Shown here one piece after another: positions 59,932-64,000 of a stretch of 64,000 bases of DNA. The stretch is from Orobanche coerulescens. Taxonomy: Eukaryota > Streptophyta > Magnoliopsida > Lamiales > Orobanchaceae. Location of the stretch: assembly GCA_033398695.1 (NCBI GenBank), contig CM065803.1:49219501-49283500 (forward strand). Reading direction: 5' to 3'. Below the pieces are notes generated by a model. It made no database searches. It saw nothing but the letters and a program-made list of their open reading frames with translations, and was not told the DNA's origin. The stretch's first letter is position 1; each line of letters opens with the position of its first letter. Both the position numbers and the translations under genes were made by a program.

Positions 59932-62900
59932 TGTAATATCCGCAATTTTCGATTTTCGGTAAATTTCTTTTTTTGGCCGGAGTCCGTTTTGACGACTCGC
60001 TCATGACCGTTTCGTCATTTTGAGAATGATTAATTCTGCACTTTTTGTCATCCGAGTTCGTTTCAGTATCGTTTTGTTGAGTTCCGAGCTTTTTAGCGAC
60101 TTTTCCGCACTTGAGCTCGATTCTTGCGAATCTCGTCCGAAACTGTTGTTTCGAGTTTCTCGTAAGTTCATTTGATGTTATTATTCATGTTGCGAGCTTT
60201 GGTTTGGTGTTTCGATCGCGTATCGTGATTTTCGGACGTTTTGGGCCATTTTCATAATTTCCCAAAGTTTTGGGTAATTACTTCCGTTGTCGAATTCCGA
60301 GCCTTCGGGTGGTCGGAATTGTGTGTTCTCTTAGCTCTTAGATTTCTCTTTGCGAGTACGTCAGAATGTATCATCGATTCGTATTCGTGTTCGGGTTTCG
60401 GGGTCGTTGGCCGTCGGAGTTGGCCCGGCCGAGTCATGGCCGGCAATCTGGGCCCCAGGCAGCCTTTGGCCGAGTCACGGCCGCGGTGCTCGGCGGCTCG
60501 CCGAGTCACGGCCGGTAGTTCTCGGCAGCTCGGCCGGCAGCCGTCTGGTGGGCCGCGGCACATGCCGCGGGGCCGCGGCACACTCTGTGGCATTTTCGGC
60601 CAAACCGATCAGACGGTGGCGCGGCACACGCGCCGGCCGCAACACACCTGCCGACCACTGGAGCCATTTTTGGGCACGTGCCGCGGCACACTCATTGGGC
60701 CGCGGCACACTGCGGCTATTTATGGCCCTGCAGACGGATTTTTGGCCATTTTTCTCCTCCTTCTCCTTCTCTTCCACGGCTGAGGGTATGCTCATCATGT
60801 ATCCATGTTGTTTGACAACAAATCCATGAAGTTATTGAGGTTATATCATCAAACAATCATCCTATATCGTCCTTTGATCCAGCGAATCAAGGTAATCTTT
60901 CCTAGAACCCTAGTTTCTTGAATTTGGGGGTTTTTGCATTTTTGTCCGATTCGTTCCGTGTTGTTGATTAATTCATGATGGGTATGATTAATCTTGGTAG
61001 TATTATTGTGTTTAACATCATTTAATCTATTGTTCTTCGTCGAATCGAAGTATATTTCTTGATTTCCTTCGAATCGACTTTTTGGGGGATTTGTCCTCGA
61101 TCTCGTTTTTCATCCGTTTTTGATGGATCGATTATGGTTAAATGATGTTGTTAAACATATTCTATGGATTGTATATCCATATTTCAACTTGGAATTCCAT
61201 TTTCGTGTTTTGTCGGGACGAATCGTGTTCTTGACCGTTTTGGGGAAAACACTTGAACATTCGTCGTTCATTCTTTGAATTCAGCGGCTTTGGGTCGTAC
61301 TTTGGAATTCATTTTCGCTGTTATTGTCTTCGTTCGTAGTTCATTGTTGCGAGTTGGCGTTCGGTGGAGTCGGCGGGTTCGTAGTCGGTTCGTGCCAACC
61401 TACTCCGGTCGATTCTCCGCGTTGTGGTTGTTCAAGGCAAGTACCTTGCCCATACTATTCTTGTTTTGTGGATGTGATAATTGGTGATCGTCTAAATGTG
61501 TTGGTTTGGTCATTTGAAAATTATTTTCAAAAGATTCGATTAGCCTTGCTAAAGGCTCTCTTTCAAAACGCGTTTGTTTTGTAAGTGTGTGGGTTGTAAG
61601 TGACTACGTGTATCCTTTGGATATGTTTGGAGTTGATGTGGTGTTTGATAATGCGTGTGTACGTATATGGTTTCATTGCAGTGTATTGCGGTTTTGACAT
61701 GATGTGATGGTAGTTGTTACTCCTTTGAAAGGAGGTTGCGATGCTTAATGTTGTTTCGTTTCATAATCGATTATTGTTGTGTGCTTGTTATACGTAATGT
61801 GCCTCCGGGTAGGATTGTTGAATCTCCGGGATCCATACTTGCTAGTATGGGTCGGGCGAGACCGTAGGGTTATCCAATCCGGTTATGTCTTGCGGGGACT
61901 CCGAGGTTTGTGGCTTGTTAGCCCGATGCCGGGATAACTAGTGGGGTTATCATCGGGTATGTATTGCGGGGACTCCGAGGTTCGTGGCTTGTTAGCCCGA
62001 TGCCGGGATAACTTATGGTTGTGATTTGTTTGTGATTTGTTTAGCTAGCCAGCTCGGGAGGGTCCTTCGAGGCCTCGAGTGGGATTTGTGGCTTCGTCCC
62101 GGTCCTAGGCGATGCATGTGTGTGATTTGTGTAGCTAGCCAGTTCGGGAGGGTCCTTCGAGGCCTCGAGTGGGATTTGTGGCTTCGTCCCGGTCCTAGGC
62201 GATGCGCGTGCGCGATTCTGTTTTGTTGATTTTTATGTCCATCGAGGACACGTGATGTTGGGCTCTGGCCCTGTGAATTGTTGTCGGTTTTCTATTTGCG
62301 AAAACAAAACCTTTGGGCTGTGACCCTGTTGATTTTTGGAAAGATATGGATTTGATAATCCTAATTTGATTTCTATTAAAACTCCCGAGGGTATTTTAAA
62401 CCATCTTGCAAACCATTCTCGTTATTTGTGATCTTTCGGATTTGGAAAGTTTTACTCAAAATCTTGCCTCGGGAAGTACTTTTAGTTACTTTTGGATTTT
62501 TGAGGATTCCTGGTTATTGTTATTCGTGGAATGTGAATTGTATGGCTCGTATTTTTGCACTTGTACTTGCACTAGCAAAATAGTGGAGTTTTGCTAACCC
62601 CCGAGTATTCGGGGGGTGGATGTCTATTTTTGCATTCAGGTTTTGGAGCATAACACAGGGTCGGCACGAAGGATGATGAAAGACGAATGATACTAATCAC
62701 ACGAGGATCCATTAATGTCGTATTGGTCTAGTTGTATTTTCTTTTCCGCTGCAGTATCTTTTCCCCGTTGTACGGGAGTTTATTGTATTTTGACCCCTGC
62801 GAGGGTATGCGTTTGGATTTGAGTTGTATGTTATTATTGAAAGACCAAATCGGTCTACTGAGTCATTTTAGCCTTAAAGGCGATGTTTAGATGTTTGATT

Positions 62901-62977
62901 TTAGTTATCAGCCTGGTAGATCCTCGAGGAGAGGGTCTACGGCGTGTAATATCCCTGAGTGGATTGGGGGTGTCACA
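59932..62977 (+). repeat. Element C LTR4, about 3.05 kb
   Basis: Terminal LTR. Covarying hairpin is at 62916-62940. It ends GGTGTCACA and is followed by the right duplication ttatc. Confidence 0.93.
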
Positions 62978-62982
62978 TTATC

Positions 62983-63480
62983 TTTGGGGACGACACGCCT
63001 AAACCGAGAGCACTACCGAGGCATATCTCGTCTTGCGTAAAGATGTCTTTCTCAACTCGGCCATTAGTTTTATACGGTTTTCAATTTTTTTTCTTGTAAT
63101 TTCAATGTAGTTTCGAGTTCTGTAATTTTTTTTTCGTTCGACTTCTATAATTTCTGGTTTTCGAGTTGTACTTTTATTTTCCAGTTGTAATTTAGTTTCA
63201 CCCGGCAAGTTTTTCGGGAATAACTTTCCAACACTATCTAATTGTTTGACCGAGTGTTGATGCTTTGTTCCGTTTAAATGTATATTCTTTATCATTAAGA
63301 GTTCGAATCATTCATCAACTATTTTTTATTTGCTATTTTAATTAAATGGGGTTTATGTATGTAAAACTATCACGAGTGCGCTAACCATCAAAATAAACAT
63401 GTATTAGACGAAATACTACCAAATAAAAATAACCTTCCTTGAATGTGGTTGCTAGAATAATAAAATAGTATATAATTATC
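62983..63480 (+). other. Host DNA right of element C; no gene seen
   Basis: Continues the segment left at 39095 (ccgttttatc...tttggggacg). T-rich and AT-rich; no supported ORF. One minus-strand frame of 98 codons (62999-63295) is low-complexity and not credible. Confidence 0.5.
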
Positions 63481-63484
63481 TAAG

Positions 63485-63620
63485 CGATACATGGGCTTTA
63501 AGCCATATAGTTCAAGTGGACTTGCGCCGTCATTATTTGTAAATATGTCAAGCCCATTCAAGGCCCAACGTCGGCTCTCACAGTATATAATGAAACCAGG
63601 GTTTTCTGTTCATTTTTTGA
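63485..63620 (+). promoter_or_regulatory. Plant gene promoter
   Basis: Several GGGCY/GCCCA boxes (tgggctttaagcc, aagcccattc, ggcccaacg) are followed by a TATA-type box (agtatataatg, about 63581-63591) and gaaaccagggttt. GCCCA (site II) boxes near telo-box-like motifs are typical of plant housekeeping, translation-related promoters. Confidence 0.6.
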
Positions 63621-63677
63621 AGCCTCTCATTACACAAGGAAATCCCTAGTAGCTGTGCCTGCGGTTCTTCGAATCAG
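63620..63677 (+). other. Likely first (5' UTR) exon of a host gene, + strand
   Basis: The leader-like sequence ends at TTCTTCGAATCAG|GTAATT (donor at 63678), followed by an AT/T-rich, intron-like stretch to the window end. The coding part lies beyond 64000, so the gene cannot be identified. Confidence 0.5.
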
Positions 63678-64000
63678 GTAATTTGTCAATTCTCGATATT
63701 GTTTTTCTTCTGATTCTGAAACAAATAAAATCTACTCAAGGTTATGTAATTATAATGCGAATGCATCTAATGAAATAATGAAAATGGAGGATTTCGGGAT
63801 TAAATTGGGTTCGGGTTCGGAATATCTTCAGCGTTTCGTTCTATAGTTATATGCTTCAGTTTATTTAGATATTGCGGAGGGTTTCATTATGCTAGATGTT
63901 GCTATTTTTATTTACGGAATGAGTGACTGGAGCAAAAATAAAATATAGTAAAGAACTAAGAAATTCATTTCATTTTTCTTTCTTCCTCGTTTCATGTTTA
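63678..64000 (+). other. Probable first intron, running off the window
   Basis: T-rich sequence after the donor with no ORF and no clear acceptor before 64000. Confidence 0.4.

Larger units (their letters stand above)
39101..62977 (+). mobile_element. Element C: four-LTR, three-interior tandem retroelement array
   Basis: One TSD, ttatc (39096-39100 and 62978-62982), brackets the whole array, so it came from one insertion. LTR1, LTR2, LTR3 and LTR4 start at 39101, 49210, 54565 and 59932. The period is about 5.36 kb once the CACTA element in LTR1 is subtracted. The interiors (2322-2324 bp) are nearly identical and non-coding. Unequal exchange between LTRs of such an element gives exactly this LTR-INT-LTR-INT series. 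Confidence 0.93.

Overview
This window is repeat-dominated plant nuclear DNA. It shows Ty3/gypsy LTR retrotransposons with TG...CA ends, 5-bp target-site duplications (TSDs), initiator-Met-type primer sites and polypurine tracts. It also has a CACTA DNA transposon and, at the right edge, a plant-type promoter with a spliced 5' leader. Nothing looks prokaryotic. I cannot name the species.

Layout. (A) 1-6637, minus strand: a gag-only element with about 3.07-kb LTRs; its 3' LTR runs off the left edge. (F) An older non-autonomous element spans 6638-38471 and is split by later insertions: its 5' LTR is 6638-7345 plus 22357-23162, its internal region 23163-25822, its 3' LTR 25823-28505 plus 38149-38471. 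(B) 7346-22351 lies in F's 5' LTR (TSD ttgtg): two LTRs of about 5 kb around a 385-bp non-coding interior. (D) 12871-17517 lies inside B's 3' LTR (TSD agata): a gag-only element of a different lineage. (E) 28506-38143, minus strand, lies in F's 3' LTR (TSD atcgg). It is a chromovirus-like (Tekay/Del-type) element and the only one with recognisable protease, RT, RNase H and integrase, all broken by small lesions. A short piece of other DNA (38472-39100) follows. (C) 39101-62977 is one retroelement insertion (TSD ttatc) expanded to LTR-INT-LTR-INT-LTR-INT-LTR. A 4.7-kb CACTA element carrying host gene exons interrupts its first LTR. 62978-64000 is host DNA with the promoter and first leader exon of a gene reading rightward.

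How the parts relate. A, B, C, F and E have largely different LTR sequences but share one cis layout: an array of short CpG-rich palindromes in U3; a TATA box; a splice-donor-like AAG|GT (or GC) site; a GAG|GCAAGT site; a minisatellite; an acceptor-like CAG|GT site; a 23-25-nt covarying hairpin near the LTR 3' end; a TGGTATC primer site; and a second hairpin (GTTTCG / CGAAAC) just before the polypurine tract. Four of these five families lack pol. The shared layout suggests dependence on proteins from an E-type element. This cis-module is the strongest candidate here for something not well described.
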